From the NCBI GenBank assembly GCA_012295225.1, contig WMKK01000002.1, positions 7,167 through 71,166 on the forward strand: a stretch of DNA of 64,000 nt, given 5' to 3'. Positions 38,448-48,745 of the stretch are shown here, in pieces (position 1 is the first letter of the stretch; each line of letters starts with the position of its first letter). This stretch comes from Ostreococcus mediterraneus. Taxonomy: Eukaryota > Chlorophyta > Mamiellophyceae > Mamiellales > Bathycoccaceae. Both the position numbers and the translations under genes were made by a program. The notes under the pieces were generated by a model. The model was not told the origin of the DNA and searched no databases. It was given only the letters and a program-made list of their open reading frames with translations.

Positions 38448-39161
38448 TCACGCAAGTACGATTGCGCTACCGACGCCTTTCTTGTGTCTCAACGCCGCTC
38501 TGCGTTTGCGCTTGTAGTCGTCGCGAAAATCTTCCACAGAGGCGTGCCACTTTTCCAACATTTCCTTCTCCCCAGGCGCGTGCCATGCGCGTGCCATGAC
38601 ATCAATACCACTCGCATGACCCACACCTAAGGCCTCGACGGCGCTCACGGGCGCGCGAATCGCCCGAGGCGGGCGTTTCTTCCGCGGAGCCGCCGGAGCC
38701 GTCGCCCGCTCTGGCGGCGGCGGAACGCTCACCATTCCCGTCGCTGGCGTGTCGTCATCAACCTTCGCCGCGCTCGTAGTTGGTACTTCGACATTACCTT
38801 CAACGATTTCCTGCGCGACTGCGCGCGATGAACCGCCAAATAACGACCAAGACGCCGCGCTCGCGTCGGTGGCAAGCGCGCGAAAGTCAAACCCCTGTCG
38901 CACCTCCACCGTGCGCTCGGCATCCTTATACGACGCCGCCAACGTCGCGGCGTCGATGCGGTCGATGTCATCATCGGCATGAGTACCGCTCGCATTTGCG
39001 CCGCCGCTCGTCGCCTTGCTCGCGTCCGTCGCTATTAAAGTTTTAATGTCCCCGCCGCGAACAAACGCGTGTCCCAAGTCCACCGCACGAAGCGGCGCCG
39101 ACTGCGCGGCGCTCGCCGCTTTGTCCGCGGCCCTTTTCGCACGTTTCGCGGAGCGGCTCAT
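38448..39161 (-). CDS. NOL8-like nucleolar protein
   Basis: 237 residues from ATG 39161. The start is basic (SRSAKRAKRAADKA), the middle is Ala/Asp/Pro-rich, and the C-terminal 40 residues (MLEKWHASVEDFRDDYKRKRRAALRHKK) resemble the C-terminal motif of NOL8/Nop6-type nucleolar ribosome-biogenesis factors; this match is by eye and tentative. The frame ends at a stop at 38448, but a short acidic open frame (38321-38416, ending VMESLEDTGDEDLDT) follows in a compatible phase across a very short possible intron; see the findings. Start codons of this gene and the next are 211 bp apart. Confidence 0.5.
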   Translation of the reverse strand: MSRSAKRAKRAADKAASAAQSAPLRAVDLGHAFVRGGDIKTLIATDASKATSGGANASGTHADDDIDRIDAATLAASYKDAERTVEVRQGFDFRALATDASAASWSLFGGSSRAVAQEIVEGNVEVPTTSAAKVDDDTPATGMVSVPPPPERATAPAAPRKKRPPRAIRAPVSAVEALGVGHASGIDVMARAWHAPGEKEMLEKWHASVEDFRDDYKRKRRAALRHKKGVGSAIVLA

Positions 39162-39371
39162 CGGCGGCGTGCGTGCGCGCGCTCGAGTGGCGTCGCACGC
39201 GACGACGTGCGCGAGGAGGCGCGAAGTGACGATTGAGCTCTTCCAAGTGGTCAAAAAGTGCCAAGCTTGTGCGGCATTATGCGCCGCACCGATCGCGGCG
39301 CGCGACTTGCTGAGGTGCGATAGTCGCCATTACAATTGCGCATTCGTTTCGAGTGCGGTGTATGGGTTATT

Positions 39372-41456
39372 ATGTCGCGTCGGTCGATTGAACGTGAATG
39401 GTTTGAAGGCTTGCGCGCGCTCGAGCGCGTCGTCGGCGATGGGAAGCACACGAAACGTTCGTCGTCGTCTTCGCCGGATGCCGAAATCGATGCGTATGTG
39501 ACGCAAATATCAATACACAAGACGCTAAAACACGTGCTAGATGGCATGACGCACGCACAGCGCGTGGAAGATGGGCAAAAGGTGCTCGAGGCGTTGGAGA
39601 TTGACATTGCTAGCCGCGTCGCCGCGGCGTACGAGGCATTGAATAGCGGATCACGCGATCTCGAGGACGTGTTGGTGGATTTAAAGCTCACACCTGATGT
39701 TTTAGATTCAGTCATACCGCGCGCGGCGATCGCGAAAAGGCGCATCGATGTCATGGAGGCGTGGAATTCAAGAATTTCAGCCGCGGCTTCTGAAGCCGCC
39801 GCGGATAAAAATAGCCCGAGCGACGCGCCAAATGCTGACGAAGGCGACGTCGTTGATGACGAGGAGACTAACGCTTGTAGCGACATGACCCAAATGAACG
39901 ACAATTCGCGTGATGATATGACGTGCGCGAAGATTTCCACGTATGCACGCGTGCTTAACGCCGAGCGCGCGGCGACGATTATTCAGTCGGCGTTTAGAGG
40001 GTACGTTTCGCGAACGCAGACGCGCATCGATGCGCATCGCGAACTTGTGTACTTGGGAATGGCCATGAGCGAGGCGATGAAAACGCAAGATTTGCGCGCG
40101 GATGAGGAGAACGCACTCCAACGACGATTAGAAGGAATTCGGGAGAATGAAATGCAGCTCGCGTCGACGGCTGCTGAAATTCGAGCCGAGATGCTCGCGA
40201 CGCGTCGGAGCGTCATTAAGGATGAAATCATCGCCGAAAAGGATCGCGCGGCGAGCGACATTGAAGAAATTCTCACTAATACCTCCAAATCACGAACGTC
40301 TCCAGCGTCAAGTGCGAGTACGAAGGCGGTGGTTCATGAAGATGATGTGACGTTGAGCGTCTCTGGAGCCATCGCGGCGTACTCGAGAGTTTGGTCTGAA
40401 GCCAATATCGACGCGGTCGACATCGACCGCATCACAACGAGCGCACTCAGCGACATCACGAATGAGTTGAAAGCAGAAGTGGACGATGAAGCGCGCGCGT
40501 GTGCGGCGGAACTTAAGACGAGATCGGGAAAGAAGAAGAAATCCAACGCCGAGCCGCGCGCGGCGAAGGCATCCAAGCTTCCTCCGGGTGGTAGAAAGAA
40601 GGTTAAGGGTAAGGTGAAAGGTGCAAATGAAGTTGATGAAAAGGTTTTTAATGAGTTATGTTGCGCTAAGGCGCTCGTGCCGACAGATTTACGCGGAAGA
40701 TTGGAAGATTACGTCGGCGTGGGCGGATTGCGACGCGACGCCGACGGCGCCAGATCCACAATGCTCGATATCACGCGACTGAAACACCGCTTGGCGGTAT
40801 CGGTCGTACTACCTTTGACATCAAACATCATTCACAAGCACGCACCGCACATGAAATGCGTTGTTCTAGAAGGGGCGCGTCAAAGTGGGAAATCATTCCT
40901 CGCGCGTCTGTGCGCCGCCGAATGCGGCGCCGCGTTGTTCGACTTGTCCCCCGACGTTATCCAAGCCGCCGCGGCCAGAGGCGACAGTGCAAAGATATTA
41001 ATCAAGCACGCATTCACCGCGGCAAAACTTTCAACGCCGAGTGTGATACTCATCCGCGACATCGATCGATTCTTCCCAGTCAAAGGGAAAAAGTTGAAAT
41101 CTGACGAGGACGTCGTCAAGCTTCGTAAAGATTTGGCGAAAGAAATCAAAGCGCTCAAGCCCGGCACGCGCTGCGTCGTGCTCTGCACGTCATCCACCAC
41201 CACTATGACGGCGGCGACACCAACGACAATAACCTCACCTAAAGGTTTCGATAAGTTCTTTACTCTCCGACTCGCGGTGCCGCTACCAGATTACAGCGCG
41301 AGAGGCGCCGTCGTACGTCTCGCTCGAGCGCCTCCGATGCTCGAGGACTCTCATCGCCGCTTCGTCGACTCCACGAACGCCACCGCCGTGTGTCACGCCA
41401 CCGAAGGCATGTCTTCGGGTGCAATCTTCGCACTGATGCGCAACGCACAATCGTAA
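39372..41456 (+). CDS. IQ- and AAA-domain protein, DRC11/IQCA1-like
   Basis: 694 residues from ATG 39372. An IQ motif (AATIIQSAFRGYVSRTQ, about 199-216) would bind calmodulin or a light chain. Coiled-coil follows (about 240-340), a basic Lys-rich patch (KTRSGKKKKS and GGRKKVKGKVKG, about 390-420), then an AAA ATPase module (about 455-690): Walker A LEGARQSGKSFL near 500 and a weak Walker B (VILIRDIDRFF), with a final arginine- and aspartate-rich part. The order and phrases such as VVLPLTSNIIHKHAPHMK match IQCA1/DRC11, a subunit of the dynein regulatory complex of motile cilia. In a non-flagellate alga the protein would need another role. Confidence 0.75.
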   Translation: MSRRSIEREWFEGLRALERVVGDGKHTKRSSSSSPDAEIDAYVTQISIHKTLKHVLDGMTHAQRVEDGQKVLEALEIDIASRVAAAYEALNSGSRDLEDVLVDLKLTPDVLDSVIPRAAIAKRRIDVMEAWNSRISAAASEAAADKNSPSDAPNADEGDVVDDEETNACSDMTQMNDNSRDDMTCAKISTYARVLNAERAATIIQSAFRGYVSRTQTRIDAHRELVYLGMAMSEAMKTQDLRADEENALQRRLEGIRENEMQLASTAAEIRAEMLATRRSVIKDEIIAEKDRAASDIEEILTNTSKSRTSPASSASTKAVVHEDDVTLSVSGAIAAYSRVWSEANIDAVDIDRITTSALSDITNELKAEVDDEARACAAELKTRSGKKKKSNAEPRAAKASKLPPGGRKKVKGKVKGANEVDEKVFNELCCAKALVPTDLRGRLEDYVGVGGLRRDADGARSTMLDITRLKHRLAVSVVLPLTSNIIHKHAPHMKCVVLEGARQSGKSFLARLCAAECGAALFDLSPDVIQAAAARGDSAKILIKHAFTAAKLSTPSVILIRDIDRFFPVKGKKLKSDEDVVKLRKDLAKEIKALKPGTRCVVLCTSSTTTMTAATPTTITSPKGFDKFFTLRLAVPLPDYSARGAVVRLARAPPMLEDSHRRFVDSTNATAVCHATEGMSSGAIFALMRNAQS

Positions 41457-41605
41457 TCATAATAATAAAGCGAGCATAAATTATAAATTAAAACTACCGG
41501 TACACATCCAAACGACGCGGAGATCTTCGCGCGAGTCAAACGCCTCGCGCGCCGTTCACTGTAGACGCTTAATAATGCGCCTGAAAACACTTTTATTCAT
41601 AAAGT

Positions 41606-41662
41606 TCATCATCATCATCATCATCATCATCACACATACACATATATACATATATATATATC
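41606..41662. repeat. CAT microsatellite and TA-rich run
   Basis: ATCATC units (about nine) followed by alternating ACATATATACATATATATATAT between two convergent genes. Simple sequence; no function visible. Confidence 0.85.
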
Positions 41663-41751
41663 GATCCATACAAGTACAACAACAAACACACGCGCCGCGT
41701 CACATAAACGTAGTCGCGACGTCAAAATATCTTTTTCTTTATACACCGTCA

Positions 41752-42246
41752 TCATCGCCCTCCTCCGTCGCGTTCAACATCCTGCAACAACTCCTCCGCC
41801 ACCACCGCCGTAATCGTCGCGCAAAACACAATCCCACACGCCGTCTCCACCGACTGTCCACGCATAACAAACCACGTCGCGCACAACATACTCCCAACGA
41901 ACGCGCTCGCAAAGTCGTACCGCTCCGCGCTCGCCCGCGCCGCGTCCCCGGCGCGCGTCAAGAAATCATCAATCAACGCCTTCTGCGTCGTCATCATCAT
42001 CTTCGACGACGACGACGACGACGAGACATCCATACCATCCTCCCCATCACGCATCGCGCGCGATCGCCCCTCGCTCGACGCCTCGTCGTTATTCAACGCC
42101 CAAGTCGTCGTGACGCGCACGTCGTGACGCGCGCGAATCATCGTCGTCGTCGTCATTCGTGACGCATCGCCGCCGCTCGTACGCGTCGCGTGTCGTCGCG
42201 AGGCCGACGCGCGCGTCACTCCCGTCATCGTCGTCGTCGTCGTCAT
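41752..42246 (-). CDS. Small plastid-targeted two-TM protein, function unknown
   Basis: 164 residues from ATG 42246. The N-terminus is Thr/Arg/Ala/Ser-rich (plastid transit type) and a serine run follows (a CGA/TCG repeat). The last 85 residues hold a charged helix (TQKALIDDFLTRAGDAARASAERYD) shown by its ends QKALIDDFL and ASAERYDF, then two hydrophobic spans (ASAFVGSMLCATWFVMRG and ETACGIVFCATITAVVAEEL). This looks like a compact membrane protein of the plastid, of unknown family. The rest of the long open frame to 42624 is low complexity and overlaps the divergent thioredoxin gene. Confidence 0.55.
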   Translation of the reverse strand: MTTTTTMTGVTRASASRRHATRTSGGDASRMTTTTMIRARHDVRVTTTWALNNDEASSEGRSRAMRDGEDGMDVSSSSSSSKMMMTTQKALIDDFLTRAGDAARASAERYDFASAFVGSMLCATWFVMRGQSVETACGIVFCATITAVVAEELLQDVERDGGGR

Positions 42247-42451
42247 CGCTCGTCGTCGTCGTCGTCGTCGCGCGCGCGCGTGTCGCGCGCTGCGGATACG
42301 ATGCGTCGGTGCCGTTAAAGTGCCACGTGGCATTATTCGCATCCACGATCGCACGCGCGATCGCCGCGTCGCGCGCCACGACGCGACGCGACGACGAGCG
42401 ATGACGACGACGACGACGACGCGACGACATCGGCGATGGCACCGCGGTGGT

Positions 42452-43204
42452 ATGTTGCGTCGATTGCTGGTGGTGGTGTGCGCGACGTGCGCGACGACGA
42501 TGGCGATGGCGATGGGTCTCGGGAGCGAGGCTGGGGCGAAGACGGCGTCGTCGTCGAATGGTGGTGCGATTGAGATGGCGGCGGAGGATTTAGAGCGGTA
42601 TTTATCGACGACGAGTACGCGCACGGTGGTTGGGGTGAAGTTTTACGCGCCGTGGTGCGGACACTGTAAAAAGGTGGCGCCTGAATGGGACGCGTTCGCC
42701 GCGTCCAGCGCGACGTCCGAGCGCGTGATTGTGCTCAAAACCGATGGGTCGAAGCCCGAGGCGAAGGATTTGATGAAGCGATTCAACATTCGCGGGTTCC
42801 CGACGATTTTTTTCTTTGGCGACGGTGAGCTCGCCGAGTTTTCGGGCGAGCGCACGCGCGAAGGATTTGATACGTTTGCCCGCCGCGGCCGTAAGATGGC
42901 CAAGACGCGACGCCGGTACGCCTACGACGAGGCGTCGGGGAAAATCATGTTTGCCAAACCTTCGTTGAAACTGCGCGTGATTGAATTAGTCAGAGACGGC
43001 GTCCACGGCGTCGCGCGCGTCGCGAGCGCCCAACCCGGCGTCCTCTTCAGCGTCTTCATCGTCGGCGTCTGGATCGGCGCCTTTGCCGTCGGCGTCGTGT
43101 TCTTCGTATCCGGCGACTGGTCCGCGGCTGCGAACTGGCGCGACCACGTCAAGCGCGCGCACGACAAAGCCAACGCCGTTGAAAACGCCAAAAAAAGCCA
43201 GTGA
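42452..43204 (+). CDS. Transmembrane thioredoxin/PDI-like protein
   Basis: 250 residues from ATG 42452. A signal peptide (LRRLLVVVCATCATTMAMA) opens the protein, then one thioredoxin domain with the redox site CGHC (69-72, FYAPWCGHCKKVAPEW) and the cis-proline region RGFPTIFFF. A single C-terminal membrane span (GVLFSVFIVGVWIGAFAVG) and a short basic tail follow, as in TMX-type oxidoreductases of the ER. It would make, break or rearrange disulfides of secretory proteins. ATG 42401 gives an extra Thr/Arg-rich stretch before the signal peptide and is less likely. Confidence 0.85.
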   Translation: MLRRLLVVVCATCATTMAMAMGLGSEAGAKTASSSNGGAIEMAAEDLERYLSTTSTRTVVGVKFYAPWCGHCKKVAPEWDAFAASSATSERVIVLKTDGSKPEAKDLMKRFNIRGFPTIFFFGDGELAEFSGERTREGFDTFARRGRKMAKTRRRYAYDEASGKIMFAKPSLKLRVIELVRDGVHGVARVASAQPGVLFSVFIVGVWIGAFAVGVVFFVSGDWSAAANWRDHVKRAHDKANAVENAKKSQ

Positions 43205-44970
43205 TGTACGCACGTATATATACGCCGCCGCCGCCGCCGCCGCCGCCGCCGACGAACGAGAAACGCCCGTCCAACGGCCGCGCGCGCGTTCATGCGCGCG
43301 CGTTCGCGCGCGCGCGTTCGTACCACCCCATCGACGACGTCATCAAAGATCGTCATGTAATAATGATGCAACCACACCCCGCGACGCCGACGCCGCCGCC
43401 GCCGACGCCGACGACGACGACGCACGACGCACCCAATCGCGCCCAATCGCGCGGTCACGCACACCCACTCACGCCCACTCACGCGCGACGAAAAAGCGCC
43501 GCAGATATTTATGTCCCGCGACGACGACGACGGGTGATGGGCGATGCGGATAAGATCGAGACACGCGGGTGTGTGCGTCTATACTATGTAGTATCTGAGT
43601 AGTATCTGAGTATAGATATATATATAGGGTATACATGCCTCACTCTATGTGCTATGACCACCCACCCACGACGAGACGACGACGCGTGCATGCCGTAGCG
43701 CACACGCGATGCGTACCGTGTGCGCGCGCGCGGTCGTCGTCGTCGTCCTCGTCGTCGTCGTCGGGGTGTCGTCGTCGGGGTGTCGTCGTCGGGGTGTCGT
43801 CGGCGCGTTCTCGTCGGCGTCCCCGAGCCCCCATGGGATGGCGTGGGTCAATCATCATCGAGGTGTCGCGTCACGGCAGTGCTTTCGTCGTAGTTAAACT
43901 ATATACTACGGTAGTGCATGAGGACCGTCAAGGATCACCCCCACGCGGTGGTGCATCATCTGACAAATACCGACTGTGGGTATACAATATGGTATTTCAT
44001 ACAATATCGCGATCGATCGGTCGGTCGGTCGGTCGCGGTCGCGGTCGCGGTCGCGGTCGCGGTCGCGCGGTGGATTACGGATTACCGTCACCGTCGTCGT
44101 CGTTCGCGTTCGCGCGTTCGCGTCGTCCGCGAGACGACGACGCGCGAACGGTCGCGTTCGATCAATTTTTGCACACCGAAGGTCGATCGCCGTCGTCGCA
44201 CAGGCACACACCACACACCGCACCGCACCGCGCGCGCGCGTCGGTGACGATCGAGGCGCCGATCGGGCGCTTTGGACGTTGGACGCGTACGCATTCGTCG
44301 GAGGCGTCGGCGTCGTCGTCGTCGTCGTCGCGCGCGCGTTCGAGACGAGGTACGTACGCGATGCGCGGGTGGGGAAAATAAAATATGACGCGATGACGTC
44401 GTGGGCGCGGAAGAGGCACGCGCGCGCCATCGCGGGCGGGGGCGTCGATGACGATGCGATTCGCGCGCCATCGCGCGGTGGTCGTCGTATCTCGCGCGAC
44501 GACGGGCGCGGCGCGATGTCGTCGCGCGGTGATGGGGTGGGGCGGCGCGCGCGCGGTGGCGCGCGGTGTCGCGCGCGGAAATTTTTGGGGCGATGCGTTG
44601 CGCGCGCGACCGCGCGTGAGGCGCGGTCGCGGCGACGGAGGTGGGCGCGGAAGCGCGCGCGGGGTGAATGCGCGGCGCGTGGGTGGTGGGAGATATCTCG
44701 CGACGGAGGCTGATTGGGGGGGAGATCGCGCGTCGCGGGGTGGGTGTGCGGGGTGTGATTGCGCGTGACGCGCGTTCGGTGTGACGTGGATGATGCGTGC
44801 GTCGATACGCGTGGGGTTTTGGGCGCAACGGTGGTGGTTTCGTCGAGAGTTTCGTACTAACGGCGCGCGCGTTTTCGCCTTCGGACAGGGTGGCTCGTCG
44901 TTGGAATTGATTGATTGACTTGATTTGATTTGATTTGATTAATTGATTGCGCATTTGAGATTGAGCGAAT
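43205..44970. repeat. 1.77-kb gene-free, simple-repeat-rich region
   Basis: The largest stretch without a supported gene. Parts visible: a CCG run (about 43225-43255); two copies of the 11-bp unit TAGTATCTGAG at 43589-43610 next to a TATATATA run; a GTC run with three copies of GGGGTGTCGTCGTC around 43765-43800; a GGTC then CGCGGT array (about 44017-44070); and a strongly CpG-rich tract (44400-44700) of mostly GCGCG. Long frames exist on both strands but are Ser/Arg-rich and have no family. It may be a long promoter or 5' leader of the zinc-finger gene that follows. Confidence 0.6.
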
Positions 44971-46635
44971 ATGTCACTGAGTACGAGTCCGATTTTAGCC
45001 GCGAGTGCGTCAAATGATTTGGCGCAAGTGCGTTGGCTCATCGAGCGCGAGAACGTGCCGGTGGATTTCGTCGGGGACTGGTACGCCGAGCCGAGAAACG
45101 GCGGCAAGGGGCTCGAGCGGCAGCGTCGCACGCCGTGCATGGTGGCTGCGTCGCATGGATCGTTGGAGGTGTTGATGTACGTTTTGCAAATGGGCGCGGA
45201 TCCTAATATGCTCAGTGAAGACGAGGAGCGATGCACGGCGATGCACTGCGCCGCGGCTGGGGGCGCGGCGTTGAGCACCGACTCGATCAAGACGTTGTTA
45301 CTTTTTGGAGCAAACAGAAACGCGCGAGACACGTATGGTCGCGTGCCCGCGGATTGCTTACCCACGACAACGACGATGGGAAGTGAAACAAACGTGCACT
45401 CTTCCGATGGCGGTGGATCGAGTTCGGGCGGCAGCGGCAGCACGGGAGGTAACGGCAGAGGACACGCCGGAGGCGCCGTGAGCTCGCAAGGCTTTTTGCA
45501 AGATCCAGATGACGAGATGTTGATGAGTGATGAGTTTAGGATGTACGAATTCAAGATTCGGCGTTGCTCGAGGACGCGTGCACATGACTGGACGGAGTGT
45601 CCGTACACGCATCCCGGTGAGAAGGCGCGAAGACGAGATCCGAGGCGATTCAACTATTGCGGCACGGCGTGCCCCGAGTTCCGCAAAGGCTCGTGCCCGC
45701 AAGGGGATGTATGCGAGTACGCCCACGGTGTATTCGAGTGCTGGTTGCACCCGTCGCGTTATCGTACGCAGTTGTGTAAGGATGGTGCTGCGTGTGATCG
45801 ACGGGCTTGCTTTTTCGCGCACCACTCGTCGCAGATTCGTATGCCTACGGATGCTTTTGGCAACGCGCTCGGCAACATTTCACCAAACACGCCGTCGCCC
45901 ACGGACAGTGGCTCACCCACGAATGGTTCACCGCGCCAATCATCCGCTTCCCTGGACTGGTCGCATAATCGTAATAGTGACAGCGATCAGTCGACGACAT
46001 TGGCGCAGAACATGGCGATGTTAAAGGGGGGCTCAATGCTCGGCCAACAAGGCGCGGCGGCCAACTTGCAACAGTACGCGGCGATGACCGCTGGCGTGGG
46101 CTTGTCGTTCCCGCCTCTACCTCGCGCAGATTCCATGTTGCTCCAATCACAATTTGTGCAGCAGCAACAACATCAACAGCATCAGCAACAGCAGCAGAAC
46201 GCGCAGCACCAACAGCGCATATTAGCGAACTTGGCATCCATGAATTCCATGGGGGGCGCGTTTCCGATGGGTGGCTACAGCGCCATGATGCAGAATGGAG
46301 GCGCAGTTGCAAACGGCATGTTCAACATCGGTGGCGATGGTAACGGCATGCAACCACAACAGTTGATGCAGCAGAACTCGTCGACGTTTTTGAATGACGC
46401 TGGCGTGCACATGAAATCCGTGCACCAGTCGCAGTCAAACTCGGCGAGTAATGGCAGCTCTGGATCCGCGGTGAACCAACAGACCCTTCAACCCAGCGCG
46501 CAACCATACATGTACAACCCTACATTGAACGGCGTGGCTACGGCGATGCGCCGGGAAAATTCATTCCAGCATCTTGGAATGATTGAAGGTGTTCTTGATG
46601 GAGATTTGGGTCAACCAGAGTCAAACTTTGCGTAA
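44971..46635 (+). CDS. Plant-type RR-TZF CCCH zinc-finger protein with ankyrin repeats
   Basis: 554 residues. Ankyrin-type repeats at 8-130 ([53 protein letters not shown]). Then the Arg-rich region and two CCCH fingers (about 190-285): [20 protein letters not shown] precedes the fingers, and [24 protein letters not shown] plus [13 protein letters not shown]...[11 protein letters not shown] contain the C-x-C-x-C-x3-H ligands. This arrangement (RR-TZF) is specific to plants and algae; family members bind AU-rich mRNA and sit in RNA granules. The C-terminal 270 residues are Gln/Asn/Met/Ser-rich with a [12 protein letters not shown] tract and probably disordered. Confidence 0.92.
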   Translation: MSLSTSPILAASASNDLAQVRWLIERENVPVDFVGDWYAEPRNGGKGLERQRRTPCMVAASHGSLEVLMYVLQMGADPNMLSEDEERCTAMHCAAAGGAALSTDSIKTLLLFGANRNARDTYGRVPADCLPTTTTMGSETNVHSSDGGGSSSGGSGSTGGNGRGHAGGAVSSQGFLQDPDDEMLMSDEFRMYEFKIRRCSRTRAHDWTECPYTHPGEKARRRDPRRFNYCGTACPEFRKGSCPQGDVCEYAHGVFECWLHPSRYRTQLCKDGAACDRRACFFAHHSSQIRMPTDAFGNALGNISPNTPSPTDSGSPTNGSPRQSSASLDWSHNRNSDSDQSTTLAQNMAMLKGGSMLGQQGAAANLQQYAAMTAGVGLSFPPLPRADSMLLQSQFVQQQQHQQHQQQQQNAQHQQRILANLASMNSMGGAFPMGGYSAMMQNGGAVANGMFNIGGDGNGMQPQQLMQQNSSTFLNDAGVHMKSVHQSQSNSASNGSSGSAVNQQTLQPSAQPYMYNPTLNGVATAMRRENSFQHLGMIEGVLDGDLGQPESNFA

Positions 46636-47053
46636 GAAAACAAACGCAAAGAGGAACTCGGCATAACTTAACAACGTTTTACACTATCACAAAGGCTTGT
46701 ATTTTATCCTGGTGAAACCAACACAAAGACGGCATTAGAGATTCAGCTCTCTCGCCGGCGTGGATCGCGAGTACGAAGCTGGTTTGGGGACGTTACCATT
46801 ACACGTTTCCAAGCCGTCGCCTCGAACACATGTTCGAAGACGAAGCGTTGAGATTGGACATTCCTCACATCTCCGCAGCTTTTTACAGGAACGATCCTTC
46901 TGTACAATTTTTGCAGAATCGGGCACATTACACGCGCGCGCGCCTATTATTAAATGATTCAACATGTGTTTCAATAGCAATAAAATTTTTCAGTGTTTTT
47001 GCAATAACATTTTGCTGAAATGGGATTAAACAAACGTAAACATCGGGTCGATA
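46636..47053. other. Convergent intergenic spacer (418 bp)
   Basis: Between the zinc-finger and PFK stop codons. It has short frames only. A short inverted repeat (TCGAACA-CA-TGTTCGA, about 46825-46840) is visible. No tRNA-like T-loop or other RNA gene was found. Confidence 0.5.
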
Positions 47054-48658
47054 TTAGTTCTTTGAAAACGTAGGCTGACCGATAGCGAAACGAAGACGCT
47101 CAAACATTCGCCCGTTAGGATCAACAGTACGCGCGTCGGCAATGACGGGTTCTATAGGCAGGTACACATAGTGACCGCACACCATACCGACCGTGACGGC
47201 GCTCAAGCCGGCAAACGCGGCGTGTACGGCGCTTTGACCCAGAATTGAGCAATACACCGCATCGGATGCGTTCGTTGGTGTTGCACGTACCATGTACGTA
47301 GGATCAATGTATTTCACATCCGCGCCGCGCACACTTTCTTTGATACGAGTCTGCAAGTACTTGGCAAAGTTGACCAAAATCGGGTTACCTGACGCATCCG
47401 TCTCGCCCAGCGATCCCAACTGTTCTTGCCCAGCACCTTCAGCGCATACCACGACGCAGTGGCTCTGTTTCTGCAATACACGCTCAATATGCGCGATAAT
47501 CCCGCCCTCACCATCCAAGTGACACTCGATCTCGGGGATCAAACACACATCAGTGCTACCCGACGCGAGCGCCGCGTGCATCGCTATAAACCCAGACTGT
47601 CGACCCATCAAACGCACGAGTCCTATGCCGTTGTCGGCACTTCTAGCTTCAATTTTCGCCGACCGAATTGCCTTGACCGCTTCATCGACGGCGGTTTGAA
47701 ACCCGAACGTTCTGTCGAGCAAGAGGATGTCATTATCGATAGTCTTTGGCACTCCAATGACGCTCGTGCTAAGTCCGCGTTCGCGGCACAGCTTGTCAAT
47801 CGCTAGCGCCCCAGCGTGGCTCCCGTTGCCCCCAATAATGAAGAGCATGTCAATTTCCATCTTCTCAATTTCATTGACAATCGCAGACGTGTCTGAACCT
47901 CCGCGAGACGACCCTAAGATCGATCCACCAATGTCCGAAATGTCATCCACGACGGCGGACGTCAACTTCATCGGTGCTTCGAGTTCGGACTGTTTTTCAA
48001 AAAATCCTCGAAATCCATACTTGATTCCGAGGATTTCTTCAACCCCGTAATCTTCAAGCGTGATTGTGATTTGTTTAATCACGTTATTCAATCCCGGACA
48101 TAACCCACCGCACGTCACGATGGCCGCCTTGACTTTCTTTGGATTGTAATAAATCACCTCTCTCGCCCCGGCGCGTACCGCGCGCTCGTCCACGTACGCA
48201 CTGTCCTCCACAACGTCGTTCGCCTCCACAATCTTCAACGGGTTTAATCCAACACTTTCGTGGTTATCGATAAAGTGTTGACCGTATCCCCAATCCCAGA
48301 GCGTGCCACCCTTCGCGAACGGGCTCGGATGCTTTTCTAAACCGTAGAGCTCGCCAAGGTGCGTCGGCGTATACGTCTTCGTCACCGTCGTCCCGAAGAT
48401 TTCTGAGGGATCGTACGCCGGATTGGGCTCATGTTTACTCAACGCACGCGTGACCACGCGTCTGGTGCGCGCATACGTGCGATGCGTCGCCGAAAACTGC
48501 GCGTGAGCTGCCGTGCGCGATGTCGTTGCCGATGTCGACGCGATCTCGCGACGACGGCGCGCGTCGACGGCGACCGAGGACGCGCCGCGCGATGACGACG
48601 GCATCGAGATCGCCATCGTCGCCATCGACGATGCGTGTGTGAGCGCGGCGTGTGGCAT
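47054..48658 (-). CDS. PFK: ATP-dependent 6-phosphofructokinase, plant type, plastid-targeted
   Basis: 534 residues. The first 70 form a transit peptide (Ala/Ser/Thr/Arg-rich, ending RTRRVVTRALSKHEP). The core has the family landmarks: TCGGLCPGLNNV, GFRGF, IIGGNGSHAGALAI (ATP loop), VPKTIDNDILLLDRTFGF, LVRLMGRQSGFIAMHAALASG, LIPEIE and AEGAGQ. The PKTIDND and MGR motifs bind fructose 6-phosphate. It phosphorylates fructose 6-phosphate, the committed step of glycolysis. The ATP loop reads GGNG where bacterial enzymes have GGDG; I believe plant PFKs also show this. Tandem with SLD5, 87 bp apart. Confidence 0.93.
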   Translation of the reverse strand: MPHAALTHASSMATMAISMPSSSRGASSVAVDARRRREIASTSATTSRTAAHAQFSATHRTYARTRRVVTRALSKHEPNPAYDPSEIFGTTVTKTYTPTHLGELYGLEKHPSPFAKGGTLWDWGYGQHFIDNHESVGLNPLKIVEANDVVEDSAYVDERAVRAGAREVIYYNPKKVKAAIVTCGGLCPGLNNVIKQITITLEDYGVEEILGIKYGFRGFFEKQSELEAPMKLTSAVVDDISDIGGSILGSSRGGSDTSAIVNEIEKMEIDMLFIIGGNGSHAGALAIDKLCRERGLSTSVIGVPKTIDNDILLLDRTFGFQTAVDEAVKAIRSAKIEARSADNGIGLVRLMGRQSGFIAMHAALASGSTDVCLIPEIECHLDGEGGIIAHIERVLQKQSHCVVVCAEGAGQEQLGSLGETDASGNPILVNFAKYLQTRIKESVRGADVKYIDPTYMVRATPTNASDAVYCSILGQSAVHAAFAGLSAVTVGMVCGHYVYLPIEPVIADARTVDPNGRMFERLRFAIGQPTFSKN

Positions 48659-48745
48659 CGTGCGCGAGGGATTATGAGGGAAGTGTGCGGGCGCGAAGAG
48701 CTGCAGAGGCGGCGGTTGTTACAACTCTAGTTTTCGTCGCTACCG

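Noticed and set aside
43635-44713. Long open frames in the 43.6-44.7 kb region
   Set aside because: Ser/Arg/Val runs come from GTC, CGCGGT and CpG-rich repeats; no family motif is present and overlapping frames are similarly open.
44088-45653. A 521-codon minus-strand frame
   Set aside because: It is antisense to the clear RR-TZF gene and to the repeat-rich leader; composition is shadow-like.
46740-46980. A tRNA-like look in the spacer (short stems, TTCGA words)
   Set aside because: No GGTTCGANTCC-type T-loop with matching acceptor arms could be built on either strand.
47054-48658. Asp to Asn change in the ATP loop of PFK (GGNG)
   Set aside because: I believe plant ATP-PFKs share GGNG, so this is a family trait, not damage; to be verified by alignment.
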